Part shown: positions 7,966 through 16,103 of the stretch, piece by piece
How the letters are laid out: each line of letters begins with the position of its first letter
Numbering within the stretch: the first letter of the stretch is position 1
NCBI RefSeq assembly: GCF_029207735.1
Contig: NZ_CP104395.1
Location: 310,001-374,000, forward strand
From: Candidatus Nanohalococcus occultus
GTDB lineage: Archaea; Nanohalarchaeota; Nanosalinia; Nanosalinales; Nanosalinaceae
Direction: 5' to 3'
Length of the DNA stretch: 64,000 bases
Program-made: the position numbers and the translations under genes
Notes under the pieces: model-generated
What the model was told of the DNA's origin: nothing
Databases searched by the model: none
What the model saw: the letters and a program-made list of their open reading frames with translations, nothing else

Positions 7966-7988
7966 GGGTTCAAATCCCTGTCCCGGCG
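7966..7988 (+). repeat. 23-base direct repeat, copy 2 (tRNA 3'-end duplicate)
   Basis: Exact copy of 7892-7914 placed 74 bases downstream. It is directly preceded by a hairpin (GAAGCA/TGCTTC with a 9-base loop, about 7945-7965). No integrase gene lies between the copies; only 51 bases separate them. Possible att remnant, or the 3' part of a decayed tRNA gene. Confidence 0.85.
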
Positions 7989-8018
7989 AAACTTTCCGGC
8001 TAAGTTTCATCAAGCCTA

Positions 8019-8036
8019 AGCCGCATAAAAGCGGCT
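8019..8036. other. Short hairpin in the tRNA-Ser downstream region
   Basis: AGCCGC and GCGGCT form a 6-bp stem around an ATAAAA loop. It lies in the otherwise gene-free 7989-8105 stretch and could be a transcript end or structured leader. No T-run follows, so terminator status is doubtful. Confidence 0.4.
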
Positions 8037-8090
8037 CTCAGCCACATTTTCTGTAGTGGTTATAATCGTTCAATTCTAAAATACTCCGAT

Positions 8091-8100
8091 CTAAATTTAG
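8091..8100. promoter_or_regulatory. Palindrome before the DUF4258/DUF2283-like pair
   Basis: CTAAATTTAG is a perfect 10-base palindrome ending 5 bases before the ATG at 8106. A TATA-like TTATAAT lies at 8060-8066. The position suits an autoregulatory operator, but the site is short and could be chance in AT-rich sequence. Confidence 0.35.
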
Positions 8101-8105
8101 CTTAG

Positions 8106-8447
8106 ATGTCGGCAAGTATAGAGGACGAAAAACAGCTGAAGAACGTGATAGAGTCGCGGGATCTAGAGTTCAGCGACCATGCTGAGATAAAGCTGAAAAC
8201 TCGTTCCAATGTATCATCGGAGCTGGTTAGCCGGTTTTTAGAGGATTTTTCCAGGCTTGATTCATTCGAGTTTCAGCCCAGCGAGTACGGCGGCGAGAAA
8301 TATTCGCTGGTATTTGATAAGTCCTCCACATATTACCTCCATATAGTTCTATCGGTGTATAGTGACAAGATCGTAGTGGTTACAGCATATCAAGCAAATA
8401 AAAATAATCAAGATAAAGACAACTTACACTCCTACAGGCGATCCTAA
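8106..8447 (+). CDS. DUF4258-like protein, putative toxin of a two-gene module
   Basis: 113 residues. The N-terminal FSDHAEIKLKTR resembles the His-Ala..Arg start of DUF4258 proteins, and the later strands (YYLHIVLSVYSDKIVVVTAYQ) resemble their beta-sheet. Such proteins are small RelE/BrnT-like domains commonly encoded beside DUF2283 proteins, exactly as here: the next gene starts 2 bases after this stop. The pair sits just after a duplicated tRNA-Ser end, a usual landing site for mobile DNA. Toxin activity is inferred from family context only. Confidence 0.55.
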   Translation: MSASIEDEKQLKNVIESRDLEFSDHAEIKLKTRSNVSSELVSRFLEDFSRLDSFEFQPSEYGGEKYSLVFDKSSTYYLHIVLSVYSDKIVVVTAYQANKNNQDKDNLHSYRRS

Positions 8448-8448
8448 A

Positions 8449-8787
8449 ATGGATAAGATAATCAGATATGATTCCAAGGAAGACGTCCTATTCTACAACG
8501 AAGGGCGTAAAAGTAAGTACTCCGTCCAGGTAGGCGATTTTGTCTTGGATGTAGCAAATGGCTCGGTTGTAGGCATGGAAGTGATGAATGCTACTGAGAA
8601 CATATCGTTCCAGACAAGCGATGAGATCGCTGCTGAAGACTTGGAAAAGATCATCGATGCGTCTATATCGGTCCGGTCTGGGAAAAACGAGGTCTTCATC
8701 GCTTTGATTTTCACTTTACAGAGAGACGGCAAGGAGATACAGCAGAAACTTACACTGAATCTCGATAAAGAGGCAGTCGAGGCTTGA
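8449..8787 (+). CDS. DUF2283-like protein, putative antitoxin partner
   Basis: 112 residues. The N-terminal half (IRYDSKEDVLFYNEG, then VGDFVLDVANGSVVGMEVMNA) closely follows the DUF2283 pattern of a small beta protein with a Y-D-x-x-x-D-x-L-Y start and a G-x-V-V-G-x-E-x-x-N-A core. The second half is a longer beta-rich extension not usual for the family (normally about 70 residues). It is tightly linked to the DUF4258-like gene and its stop overlaps the TTG start of the DUF1405 gene, so all three may be co-transcribed. Confidence 0.65.
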   Translation: MDKIIRYDSKEDVLFYNEGRKSKYSVQVGDFVLDVANGSVVGMEVMNATENISFQTSDEIAAEDLEKIIDASISVRSGKNEVFIALIFTLQRDGKEIQQKLTLNLDKEAVEA

Positions 8788-9365
8788 AGGCTCCATCTGA
8801 ACTGTTTTTCAAACTCAGAGAATACGTTCTAACTACTCGACTCTGGATTTTACTCGTAGCAGTTAATCTTGTTGGCACGGCTTACGGCTTCTATTTTTAC
8901 GGCGATCAGCTCCGAGAAACATCCGTTCTGCTCTGGATTTTTGTAGCGGACTCGCCGCTTTCAACCCTTGGAATCGCAGCCGCAGTAACCCTGCGTAAAA
9001 TCGGGAGGCAAAACAAGTACGTCGATGCTTATGCCTTTCTAGCGAATCTAAAATACGGCTTGTGGACTGCCATAGTTCTTTTGATCTACTTCCGGGGCTT
9101 TACCTCGATTAACTCGACGGGAATGTATCTGTTTCTCTTTTTCTCCCATCTTGGGATGGCTGTACAGGCGTTTTTGATCGAAGACATCGATCTAAAGGCT
9201 TTGGCTGGCGTCGGAGGGTTTTTCATCGTCAACGATTTCTTTGATTATGTCTTTGGCGTTCATCCGTTCATTCCGTCGGACAATATAGTTTATGCGGGAC
9301 TAACAGCAGTTTCCTTGACGTTAATCGGTCTTCTAGTTGCTTGGAAGAATAAAGACGGAAAATAA
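8784..9365 (+). CDS. DUF1405-family integral membrane protein
   Basis: 193 residues with about six membrane helices. Motifs of DUF1405 are visible: a WILLVAVNLVGTAYGFYFYGDQL start and WIFVADSPLSTL (the usual W-x-F-V-x-D-x-P). The start is a TTG at 8784 overlapping the previous gene's TGA (TTGA), which suggests translational coupling. Function of the family is unknown; a membrane-embedded carrier or enzyme is possible. Confidence 0.75.
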   Translation: MKAPSELFFKLREYVLTTRLWILLVAVNLVGTAYGFYFYGDQLRETSVLLWIFVADSPLSTLGIAAAVTLRKIGRQNKYVDAYAFLANLKYGLWTAIVLLIYFRGFTSINSTGMYLFLFFSHLGMAVQAFLIEDIDLKALAGVGGFFIVNDFFDYVFGVHPFIPSDNIVYAGLTAVSLTLIGLLVAWKNKDGK

Positions 9366-9390
9366 AATGTTGTGAATATGTGAGACTTTC

Positions 9391-9714
9391 TTACATCGGA
9401 GGCATTCCGTCGTCGTCTGGACCGCCCATTCCTCCGCCGGGTCCGCCGCCCATCATGTCTCCTTCGTCCATCATTCCGCCGCCCATCGAATCAGTTTCCT
9501 TCATATCGTCCATGAGGTCTCTGATCTCGTTGATCTTCTTGTTCAGCGATGACTCGGAGTCAGGGTCCTGTAGTTCGTTCCGGAGCTGTTTTACCTTTGT
9601 TTCAAGCTCTCGGGCTGTTTTCCCGGTGCTTCCGTATGTTTCAAGCATCATTTCAGCAGAGTCCAGTACTGCCTCGGCTTCCTCTTTCTTATCAGCGAGT
9701 GACATATTCACCAC
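9391..9714 (-). CDS. DnaK C-terminal lid-like small protein
   Basis: 107 residues. Two amphipathic helices (about residues 5-40 and 55-73: KKEEAEAVLDSAEMMLETYG, NKKINEIRDLMDDMKE) are followed by a Gly/Met/Asp-rich tail (GGGPGGGMGGPDDDG). This order resembles the alpha-helical lid and GG-rich tail at the end of Hsp70/DnaK, without the ATPase and peptide-binding domains. No DnaK gene is in the window. It could be a stand-alone lid paralogue or simply a convergent helical protein; the resemblance is by eye. Confidence 0.6.
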   Translation of the reverse strand: MVNMSLADKKEEAEAVLDSAEMMLETYGSTGKTARELETKVKQLRNELQDPDSESSLNKKINEIRDLMDDMKETDSMGGGMMDEGDMMGGGPGGGMGGPDDDGMPPM

Positions 9715-9749
9715 CAGAAACTCCAGCGTTTTTAAACTCTTCGGTGGTA

Positions 9750-10328
9750 CTACAGTCTTCTTCCACGTGAGGCCTCAGGGCTGTAAGCACGCGGCAGCTG
9801 CTCGGAGTAGTAATCGGAAAGAGTCTGGTTGAAGCTGTCGCCGAGTATTATGAACATTCGATCGCCCTGGCTGATCTCAGCTTCTATCGAGGCGCTTCTC
9901 TCACCGTTCAGCCAGACGGTTCCGTTCCCACACTGGGAGATGTTTTTCGCGTTCACACAGAGTTTCTCTCCCTGGCTGACTGTGACGTCTATGCTGGTCA
10001 GAAAGTCTTTCCAGGTAACGCCGGTTGCGTGTTTGTGTACTATATTTGAGTTATTGTTCTCCAGGTGGACGTAGTCTTCCTCGAGCTGTTTGTCAAGAAA
10101 GCTTAGCTCGGAGCCGTTTACAACCATGTAGAAAAGAGCGTGTTCATGTGTTGTTCCGAACTCGAAGTCTCCAGAGCTTTCGTGGCTGTGATCTGTATGG
10201 TTGTCCTCTAAGTTATTTTGTTCGGGAAACATGTTGGATGCGCTGGCTCGCAAATCATCGTTTAACGCCAAACCTGCTCCTCCTAGGACCGATGCGATCA
10301 GTATCGAGGCGGTAAGCAGGTTTTTCAT
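9750..10328 (-). CDS. Secreted or membrane-anchored hypothetical protein
   Basis: 192 residues. The N-terminus (MKNLLTASILIASVLGGAGLAL) is a signal peptide or anchor. It is followed by an acidic His/Asn-rich linker and a beta-rich domain starting at THEHALFYMVVNGSELSFLD and running through VHLENNNSNIVHKHATGVTW, a His-containing pattern I associate with exported proteins of small archaea. Two cysteines (about residues 123 and 132) could form a disulfide. The function is unknown; the paired histidines might bind metal. Confidence 0.65.
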   Translation of the reverse strand: MKNLLTASILIASVLGGAGLALNDDLRASASNMFPEQNNLEDNHTDHSHESSGDFEFGTTHEHALFYMVVNGSELSFLDKQLEEDYVHLENNNSNIVHKHATGVTWKDFLTSIDVTVSQGEKLCVNAKNISQCGNGTVWLNGERSASIEAEISQGDRMFIILGDSFNQTLSDYYSEQLPRAYSPEASRGRRL

Positions 10329-10369
10329 CTTTAGTATAAGTTAATAGAAAAGGGTTTGGAGAGAGGGAT

Positions 10370-10744
10370 TTACTCCTCGATCTCTCCGAAGGCGAACTTC
10401 CGTCCAACGGATGTAATCTCGACGTCGTACTTTTCGCCGACTTCTCCGCCAGGTACGAAGACTACGAATCCTTCAACGCGAGCAATACCATCGCCCTTGG
10501 ATCCTAGGTCTTCGATCTCTAGTTCGACTGTCTCTCCTTCTTCTACAGGCTTATCGTAATCGTTGTCGTCGCCTGAATCATCGGAGTTGTCTTCGAAATC
10601 GTCGGATTCTTGCTGTGGCTCGTCGTCGAAGCCATCTTCTTCCTCGAATCCGTCTTCTTCGTCGAACTCTACTTCATCTTGGGTTTCGTCTTCGAAGTCA
10701 TCTTCGAAATCCTGTTCAAAATCGTCTTCAAAATCATCTGTCAT
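10370..10744 (-). CDS. TRAM-domain RNA-binding protein with acidic extension
   Basis: 124 residues. The C-terminal 60 residues form a TRAM domain ([20 protein letters not shown], then [18 protein letters not shown] and KFAFGEI), a small beta-barrel that binds RNA. Stand-alone TRAM proteins are abundant in archaea and have been proposed as RNA chaperones. The first 65 residues are almost wholly Asp/Glu with Phe at intervals ([17 protein letters not shown]), an unusually long acidic tail. Its codons are repetitive GAA/GAT/TTC, so replication slippage may vary its length. Confidence 0.8.
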   Translation of the reverse strand: MTDDFEDDFEQDFEDDFEDETQDEVEFDEEDGFEEEDGFDDEPQQESDDFEDNSDDSGDDNDYDKPVEEGETVELEIEDLGSKGDGIARVEGFVVFVPGGEVGEKYDVEITSVGRKFAFGEIEE

Positions 10745-10841
10745 TGTGATAAGACACCTTTAAGCTGTAAATTCGATAGAGTCTGCCAGCTTTAAATACC
10801 TCGCCTCCAGCTGTAATAAATCCATTTTACAAGTATAAACT

Positions 10842-11606
10842 ATGCCGCAGCAAGGAGGACAGTGTCCGTTCTGCCAGCTCATCCAGAACCCGGATCAGCT
10901 GATGCTAGTCGGAGAGTCCGAAAACTTCTACGCATGGCTCGAAGTAAATCCGCGGGCCAAAGGTCACTCGATGATCGTACCTAAAGAACACAAGGAAAAC
11001 GTATTAGAGTTTTCAAGCAAGGAGTGGACGGAAGCGTTCAATTTAACACGTGAGGTCGTAGAAAAAGCCAAGAAAGGCATAGGAGCTGACGGCGCATCGA
11101 TAACAGTTAACATAGAGGAAGCAGGCGGCCAGATGCTGCCTCACGCATACATACAGGTATTCCCTCGTTTCCAGGGAGAGGAAACAGCAGGTACTCCGAC
11201 GGGCGCGATCTTCCCGCAGCGTGATGAGCTTCAACAGCAGCTTGACTCGATCGCAAGCGACATGAACTCCGCATCGGTCGATATCGGCGGTGGAGAGGAG
11301 ATCGAAGCCCATCCGGAAAGCCAGAGGTTCAAGGATCCGGAACCCGAGCCAGAACCGGATGACTCAGAGGACGAAGAACAGGAGGCTGAAGAGCCGGAGA
11401 CTGAGCAGAAGGTTGTCGAAAAAGAAATCGAGGTTAAAGATGCCGGAGAGCTTTCGGAAGACGAGCTTGTCCAAGAATTAATCAACCGGCATGGCTCACG
11501 TGAAGGTTTTGTCAGCTCGGAGACTTTCGAGCAGATCATATCGGGGACAGGTTTCAGTCTGAAGAAGTCCTCGAACTACGAGAAAAAGAGCTTTGACTGG
11601 ATCTGA
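10842..11606 (+). CDS. HIT-like protein with degenerate active site
   Basis: 254 residues. The first 130 follow the HIT fold: CPFC at residues 8-11, NPRAKGHSMIVPKEH (30s-50), and an active-site strand at residues 100-108. The canonical H-x-H-x-H is here H101-A-Y103-I-Q105, so the nucleophilic second histidine is Tyr and the third is Gln. The zinc ligands expected for the branch (C8, C11, H50, H101) appear kept. Residues 155-200 are an acidic linker, and the last 50 form a separate helical domain (LVQELINRHGSREGF). It is probably a binding or regulatory protein rather than a nucleotide hydrolase (inferred). Confidence 0.75.
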   Translation: MPQQGGQCPFCQLIQNPDQLMLVGESENFYAWLEVNPRAKGHSMIVPKEHKENVLEFSSKEWTEAFNLTREVVEKAKKGIGADGASITVNIEEAGGQMLPHAYIQVFPRFQGEETAGTPTGAIFPQRDELQQQLDSIASDMNSASVDIGGGEEIEAHPESQRFKDPEPEPEPDDSEDEEQEAEEPETEQKVVEKEIEVKDAGELSEDELVQELINRHGSREGFVSSETFEQIISGTGFSLKKSSNYEKKSFDWI

Positions 11607-11681
11607 ACAGGTTTCTCTACTTTTGTCAGCTGAAAAGGGGCTGGCTAGATTCTTTTAACTTTCAGTCCACGCACATATGTT

Positions 11682-14600
11682 ATGACTGAATACAATCCTC
11701 AACAGCTGGAAGAAAACGTCAAACAGTTCTGGGAAGAAAACGACGTAAAACAGAAAGTAAGAAACTCGACGGAAGGAAACGATCCTTTCTACCTTGTCGA
11801 TGGCCCTCCATACCTGAACGGTGCGCCCCACGTTGGCCACATGCAGGGAAAGGTTCTGAAAGACGTTATGCTGCGTTTCAAGCAGATGCAGGGCTTTGAC
11901 GTCTGGGATCAGGCAGGTTTCGATACCCATGGACTTCCCAACGAGCTTGCTACCGAGGAAGAACTCGGTGTTGAGGACAAAAACGAGATAGGGAAAAGCA
12001 TTTCCGCAGCCGAATTTATCGAAAAATGTAAGGAACGGGCTACATCCGCACAAGACTTGTGGAAAGGGGTTATGGGGGATCTTGCGATCTGGCAGGACTT
12101 CGAGGATCCGTACATGACTTACGATCCGGAGTATATCGAAAGCGAGTGGTGGCTTGTCTCACAGGTCGAAGAACAAGACTTGCTTTACAAGGATCTGAAG
12201 CCTATTCACTGGTGTCCGAGATGTCAGACATCGCTTTCAGGGTACGAGGTCACCGACGCATACAAGGACGTCGAGGACTTAGCGGTTTACGTCAAGTTCC
12301 CGCTGGCCGGACGAGAGGAGAAAGTGGTTATCTGGACGACAACGCCTTGGACGATCCCGGCGAACATGGCTGTGTTCGTACATCCAAACATTAGATACGC
12401 GCGGGTTGAGCTAAACGGAGAGAAACTAATAATCGCAGAAGAGCTTGTCGGTGAGGTTCTCGGCAAGGCAGGTTACAGCGCTGAAGACTACGAGATACTT
12501 GATACGATGGTCGGAAGCGACCTCGAATCCATGAAGTACGAGCATCCGATGGTCGAGGAAGCACCGAAACAGAAAGAACTGGACGAAGAGAACAACGTAC
12601 ACCGGATCCATACCTCGGATTCGCTTGTAACCTTGGAAGACGGTACGGGACTGGTTCATGCCGCAACAGGACATGGACAGGAAGATTTCGAGGAAACCCG
12701 GCACCTGGATATACCGATCTTCTCACCGGTTGATAGGGAAGGAAAGTACACCGAAGAAGTTGAGGCGTACGAAGGAGAGTACGTACACGATGTAAATGAA
12801 AAGATAAGAGACAGACTGGATGAGAAAGGTCTTTTGCTCAACAGCGAGGGCTTCCAGCACGAGTACCCTCACTGCTGGCGTTGTAAAACTAAACTGGTCT
12901 ACCGTGCGGCCGAACAGTGGTTTATCGAAAACAACGAAGTTAAAGAACGGATGCTGGAGGAAAACAAAGACGTTGACTGGATACCGGATGAAATCAAAAA
13001 ACGGTTCTCGAACTTCGTCGAGGACTCACCGGACTGGTGTATCTCCAGACAGAATTACTGGGGTGTCCCGGTACCTATCTGGGAATGTAGCGAATGTGGA
13101 GATTACGAGGTAATCGGTTCCTTCGAACAACTGGAGGAGAAAGCTGGAGGACTACCGGAGGACTTCGATCCTCACAAACACCACGTCGATCCGATAACCT
13201 GGAGCTGTGAGTGCGGCGGAGAAAAACAGAGAGTCGAAGACATTCTCGATGTATGGTTTGATTCAGGTTCCGCGCCTTTCGCATCACTACATTATCCTTT
13301 CGACGAGGAGCCTTTCGAGTCGATGTTCCCGATGGATTTCATCACAGAGGCATCGGATCAGATCCGTGGATGGTTCTACTCTCTGATGTTCTGTGGAATC
13401 CTCGGATTTGATGAGGTGCCTTACGAGAAAGTTCTTTTCCAGGCACACGTCCTGGATGAGAAAGGAAAGAAGATGAGTAAATCCGTAGGAAACGTCGTCG
13501 ATCCCGTAGAACAGATCGAAGAGTACGGAGCGGACCTACCACGGTTCTACTCGATGAGGGTCGCACCGGCATGGGAGCAGACAAAGTACGATGAAACCGA
13601 GATAAGACAGGAGATCTACCGGTTGTTCAGCGTCTACTGGAACACGGTAAACTTCCTGACAGGACACGGACTCGAGGTAAACGAAGAGCCGGAAAGCCTC
13701 GAAATCGAGGATAGATGGATGCTTTCCCGAATCGAAAGTATAACAGAAGAAGCACAGGAACGAATGGAAAACTGTGTTTTCCACAAGCAGGCCAGAGAAC
13801 TCGAAGAGTTCGTCTTGGATGATCTATCCCGCTGGTACGTAAAGAAGGTCCGTCAACGCGTCAAAAACGGAGACCGAGCGGCTTCATGGACCTTGAGACA
13901 GGTACTTGAGAAGGTTAACAAACTGTTCGCGCCTTTGACGCCGTTCATCTCCGAGAAAGTCTACCAGGAACTAGAAGGTGAGAAATTATCGGTTCACATG
14001 GAAAGCTTCCCGGAAGCCGACCAAGAGCTGATAGATGAATCGCTTGAGGTTGGAATGGATCTGGCCCGTGAAGTTGTAGAGGAATCGAACAAGATCAGGG
14101 ACAAAAACGAGTACAACCTTCGATGGCCGGCCAAGAAACTCACGGTCTCGACAGGTAAAAGAGAGGATTTAGAGCGGTTCGTTCCGCTGATCAAGGAGAT
14201 GGCGAATGTCAAAGCCGTGGAGTTCGGAGACGTAGAATCACGAATAACGGCTTCTCCTGATTACTCGTCTCTCGGACCGAAGTTCGGTGGAGATGCCGAT
14301 AAGGTCGCAGGGCTGATCGAGGACATGGAAAACGAACAGGTAAACCAGTTGAACTCGACAGGAACTATTATCTTGGACGATTACGAGATATCCGAAGAAG
14401 ACGTAGAGTTCGAGAGCCATACCGTCGGCGATGTCAATCAAAGGTCTTTTTCGGCAGGAGAAGTATTCCTGGATCTCGAGGTAACACCGGAGATCGAACA
14501 GGAAGCGTTTGTATCGGAGGTAATCCGTGCTATCCAGCAGAAAAGAAAGGAGGCTGGACTCGAGATGGAGGATGCCGTTGAAATCTCGTTCGAAGGCGAC

Positions 14601-14768
14601 TACGAGCCTGTCAAGGAACACGAGGATTCGCTGAAGGAAAGAGTCAAGATCGAGTCCGTAGAGTACGGATCAGCCGACAAGGAATTCCAACAAGAGGTAA
14701 ACTTCGAGGATGAAAGACTTTCCGAGCCGAGAACCCTAAAGTTCTCGTTCTCAAAACCAGTGGCTTAA
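11682..14768 (+). CDS. ileS: Isoleucyl-tRNA synthetase
   Basis: 1028 residues, a full-length class I synthetase. The HIGH motif is HVGH at residues 50-53 after DGPPYLNGAP, and the KMSKS motif occurs in KKMSKSVGNVV (about residue 600). The CP1 editing domain (WTTTPWTIPANMA, with LVHAATGHGQED) is present and would remove mischarged valine. ILDVWFDSGSAPF and the DQIRGWFYSL segment are IleRS-specific. The C-terminal anticodon-binding and extra domains are of the archaeal/eukaryotic type. Zinc-like cysteine sets occur at HWCPRC, HCWRCK and CSECG. Charges tRNA-Ile in the cytoplasm. Confidence 0.97.
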   Translation: MTEYNPQQLEENVKQFWEENDVKQKVRNSTEGNDPFYLVDGPPYLNGAPHVGHMQGKVLKDVMLRFKQMQGFDVWDQAGFDTHGLPNELATEEELGVEDKNEIGKSISAAEFIEKCKERATSAQDLWKGVMGDLAIWQDFEDPYMTYDPEYIESEWWLVSQVEEQDLLYKDLKPIHWCPRCQTSLSGYEVTDAYKDVEDLAVYVKFPLAGREEKVVIWTTTPWTIPANMAVFVHPNIRYARVELNGEKLIIAEELVGEVLGKAGYSAEDYEILDTMVGSDLESMKYEHPMVEEAPKQKELDEENNVHRIHTSDSLVTLEDGTGLVHAATGHGQEDFEETRHLDIPIFSPVDREGKYTEEVEAYEGEYVHDVNEKIRDRLDEKGLLLNSEGFQHEYPHCWRCKTKLVYRAAEQWFIENNEVKERMLEENKDVDWIPDEIKKRFSNFVEDSPDWCISRQNYWGVPVPIWECSECGDYEVIGSFEQLEEKAGGLPEDFDPHKHHVDPITWSCECGGEKQRVEDILDVWFDSGSAPFASLHYPFDEEPFESMFPMDFITEASDQIRGWFYSLMFCGILGFDEVPYEKVLFQAHVLDEKGKKMSKSVGNVVDPVEQIEEYGADLPRFYSMRVAPAWEQTKYDETEIRQEIYRLFSVYWNTVNFLTGHGLEVNEEPESLEIEDRWMLSRIESITEEAQERMENCVFHKQARELEEFVLDDLSRWYVKKVRQRVKNGDRAASWTLRQVLEKVNKLFAPLTPFISEKVYQELEGEKLSVHMESFPEADQELIDESLEVGMDLAREVVEESNKIRDKNEYNLRWPAKKLTVSTGKREDLERFVPLIKEMANVKAVEFGDVESRITASPDYSSLGPKFGGDADKVAGLIEDMENEQVNQLNSTGTIILDDYEISEEDVEFESHTVGDVNQRSFSAGEVFLDLEVTPEIEQEAFVSEVIRAIQQKRKEAGLEMEDAVEISFEGDYEPVKEHEDSLKERVKIESVEYGSADKEFQQEVNFEDERLSEPRTLKFSFSKPVA

Positions 14769-14793
14769 AACCGTTGGAGACGTGAAGGAGAAC

Positions 14794-15888
14794 ATGGAAT
14801 CCGAAAGCTTAGAACCAGCAGTAGAGTACTTGAAAAACATAGATGAAGACGATCAAGTGGCGATAATCCATCACTGGGACATGGATGGAACCTCTTCCTC
14901 GGTTATCATCTCGAAGATTCTCGAGAAACTGAGAGGCTGTCCCGCCGATGAAGTCACAATCCCGGCGAAAAGAGCCTACCATTTAAGCGATGAAGACCGC
15001 CAGATGCTCGAGGACAAGACAAAGATACTAATCTTAGATTTCAACCTCGCAGCAGACGAACTGGAAGATCTTAACGAAAACTACGGGGACGTATTGGTTG
15101 TAGACCACCACAACTTCGATAGAGTGCCTGACGTACCGTTCGTTAACCCGAGAGAAGCCGATGCCGATGCCTACGTGCCTTGTAGTAAGATTTGTCTGGA
15201 TATCGCCTCGAACTTCGGCCTGGAAGATGATCTGCGATGGATCGCAGGCCTTGGGGTCATACAGGACTTCGGAGTCAGCTCATGTAAAGACCTTTTCGAA
15301 GACCTCGAAGAGGACTACGAGGCATACCTTCCTGAGACCCTTGAACAGCAGGAGTTGGCTAAAAACTGTGAGTACGGCCGTTACTCAAGTGTTTTGAACA
15401 TCAAGCCGTACAGGGACTCGGCGCACTTCGCAAAGCTTGCCTACCAGGCATTGATGAGTTCAAACGATCTCAAGGAGCTTGAAGCACAGGAAGCATACAG
15501 GAAAATTTATGAGGTCTACCTGGAGATGCAAGACGAGTTCAACATCGCTGTAGAGGACTACGATGAGGACCGTGAGATCGATCGCCAGAAAATGGTGATC
15601 TTCTTCGAGCTTGAAAGCGACTTCCATATCACTTCAAGCATTGCGACCAACATGTCCGCGAAGACACCTGAATGGATCCATCTAGTTGTTCAACGCGGCG
15701 AGGAAATCAATGTATCGGCTCGATGCCAGTCAGGACGCGTAGATCTCGGCGAACTGATGCAGGAAGCTCTTCCCGAGGAATCATTGGAGGATGGAGCAGA
15801 AGCCGGCGGTCATCGGAAAGCAGCAGGAGCCTCAATGCAGCCAGAGTACTACGAGGAGTTCAAGGACAACTTCAAGCACCTGATCTAA
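14794..15888 (+). CDS. DHH-family phosphoesterase (RecJ-like)
   Basis: 364 residues from ATG 14794; a GTG at 14782 would add four residues, but AAGGAG lies just before the ATG and fits a ribosome-binding site. DHH motifs are visible: IIHHWDMDGTSS (motif I), LDFNL (motif II), VVDHHNFD (motif III, the DHH) and a C-terminal DHHA1 glycine signature AGGHRKAAGASM. Such archaeal proteins are single-strand nucleases or nanoRNA/cyclic-dinucleotide phosphodiesterases; RecJ-like archaeal members act with the replisome (GINS-associated nuclease). The exact substrate is not settled by sequence. Begins 25 bases after ileS, likely same transcript. Confidence 0.83.
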   Translation: MESESLEPAVEYLKNIDEDDQVAIIHHWDMDGTSSSVIISKILEKLRGCPADEVTIPAKRAYHLSDEDRQMLEDKTKILILDFNLAADELEDLNENYGDVLVVDHHNFDRVPDVPFVNPREADADAYVPCSKICLDIASNFGLEDDLRWIAGLGVIQDFGVSSCKDLFEDLEEDYEAYLPETLEQQELAKNCEYGRYSSVLNIKPYRDSAHFAKLAYQALMSSNDLKELEAQEAYRKIYEVYLEMQDEFNIAVEDYDEDREIDRQKMVIFFELESDFHITSSIATNMSAKTPEWIHLVVQRGEEINVSARCQSGRVDLGELMQEALPEESLEDGAEAGGHRKAAGASMQPEYYEEFKDNFKHLI

Positions 15889-15927
15889 ACGTAAGCTGTT
15901 TAAACCCAGCGCGGGTAAGTTGTAGAT

Positions 15928-16086
15928 ATGAACAAAGACGCAGCTGACAAGCAGAAAGAGAAGGCAAAGGAAATGCTAGGAATTGACGACGAACGCGCAA
16001 AGGAAATCTTCAAAGAGCAGCCAGACCGCAAGCAGCAGAAAAAGAAAGAGATCGAAGAGAAAAGAAAGGAGCTAGACGGGAAATAA
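15928..16086 (+). CDS. Small charged helical protein, 52 residues
   Basis: A short open frame with ATG at 15928 and TAA at 16084-16086. The product is almost entirely Lys, Glu, Gln, Asp and Arg (starts MNKDAADKQKEKAKEMLGI, ends RKELDGK) and should be one or two charged helices. A TATA-like TTTAAAC lies at 15899-15905, about 25 bases upstream, matching leaderless archaeal promoters. Codon use matches neighbours. No family recognised; possibly a nucleic-acid or ribosome-associated peptide. Confidence 0.5.
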   Translation: MNKDAADKQKEKAKEMLGIDDERAKEIFKEQPDRKQQKKKEIEEKRKELDGK

Positions 16087-16103
16087 AGCTCCTATCCTTT
16101 AAC

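Noticed and set aside
7945-7988. Possible second (split) tRNA made of the hairpin and duplicated 3' end
   Set aside because: The hairpin loop has 9 bases rather than 7 and no variable region separates it from the T arm, so a working tRNA half is unlikely; kept only as an alternative view.
8019-8036. Hairpin as a standard terminator
   Set aside because: No T-run follows on either strand, so it is listed only as a hairpin.
12391-12726. Several open frames on the opposite strand within ileS
   Set aside because: They are shadows of the conserved synthetase; no independent motif.
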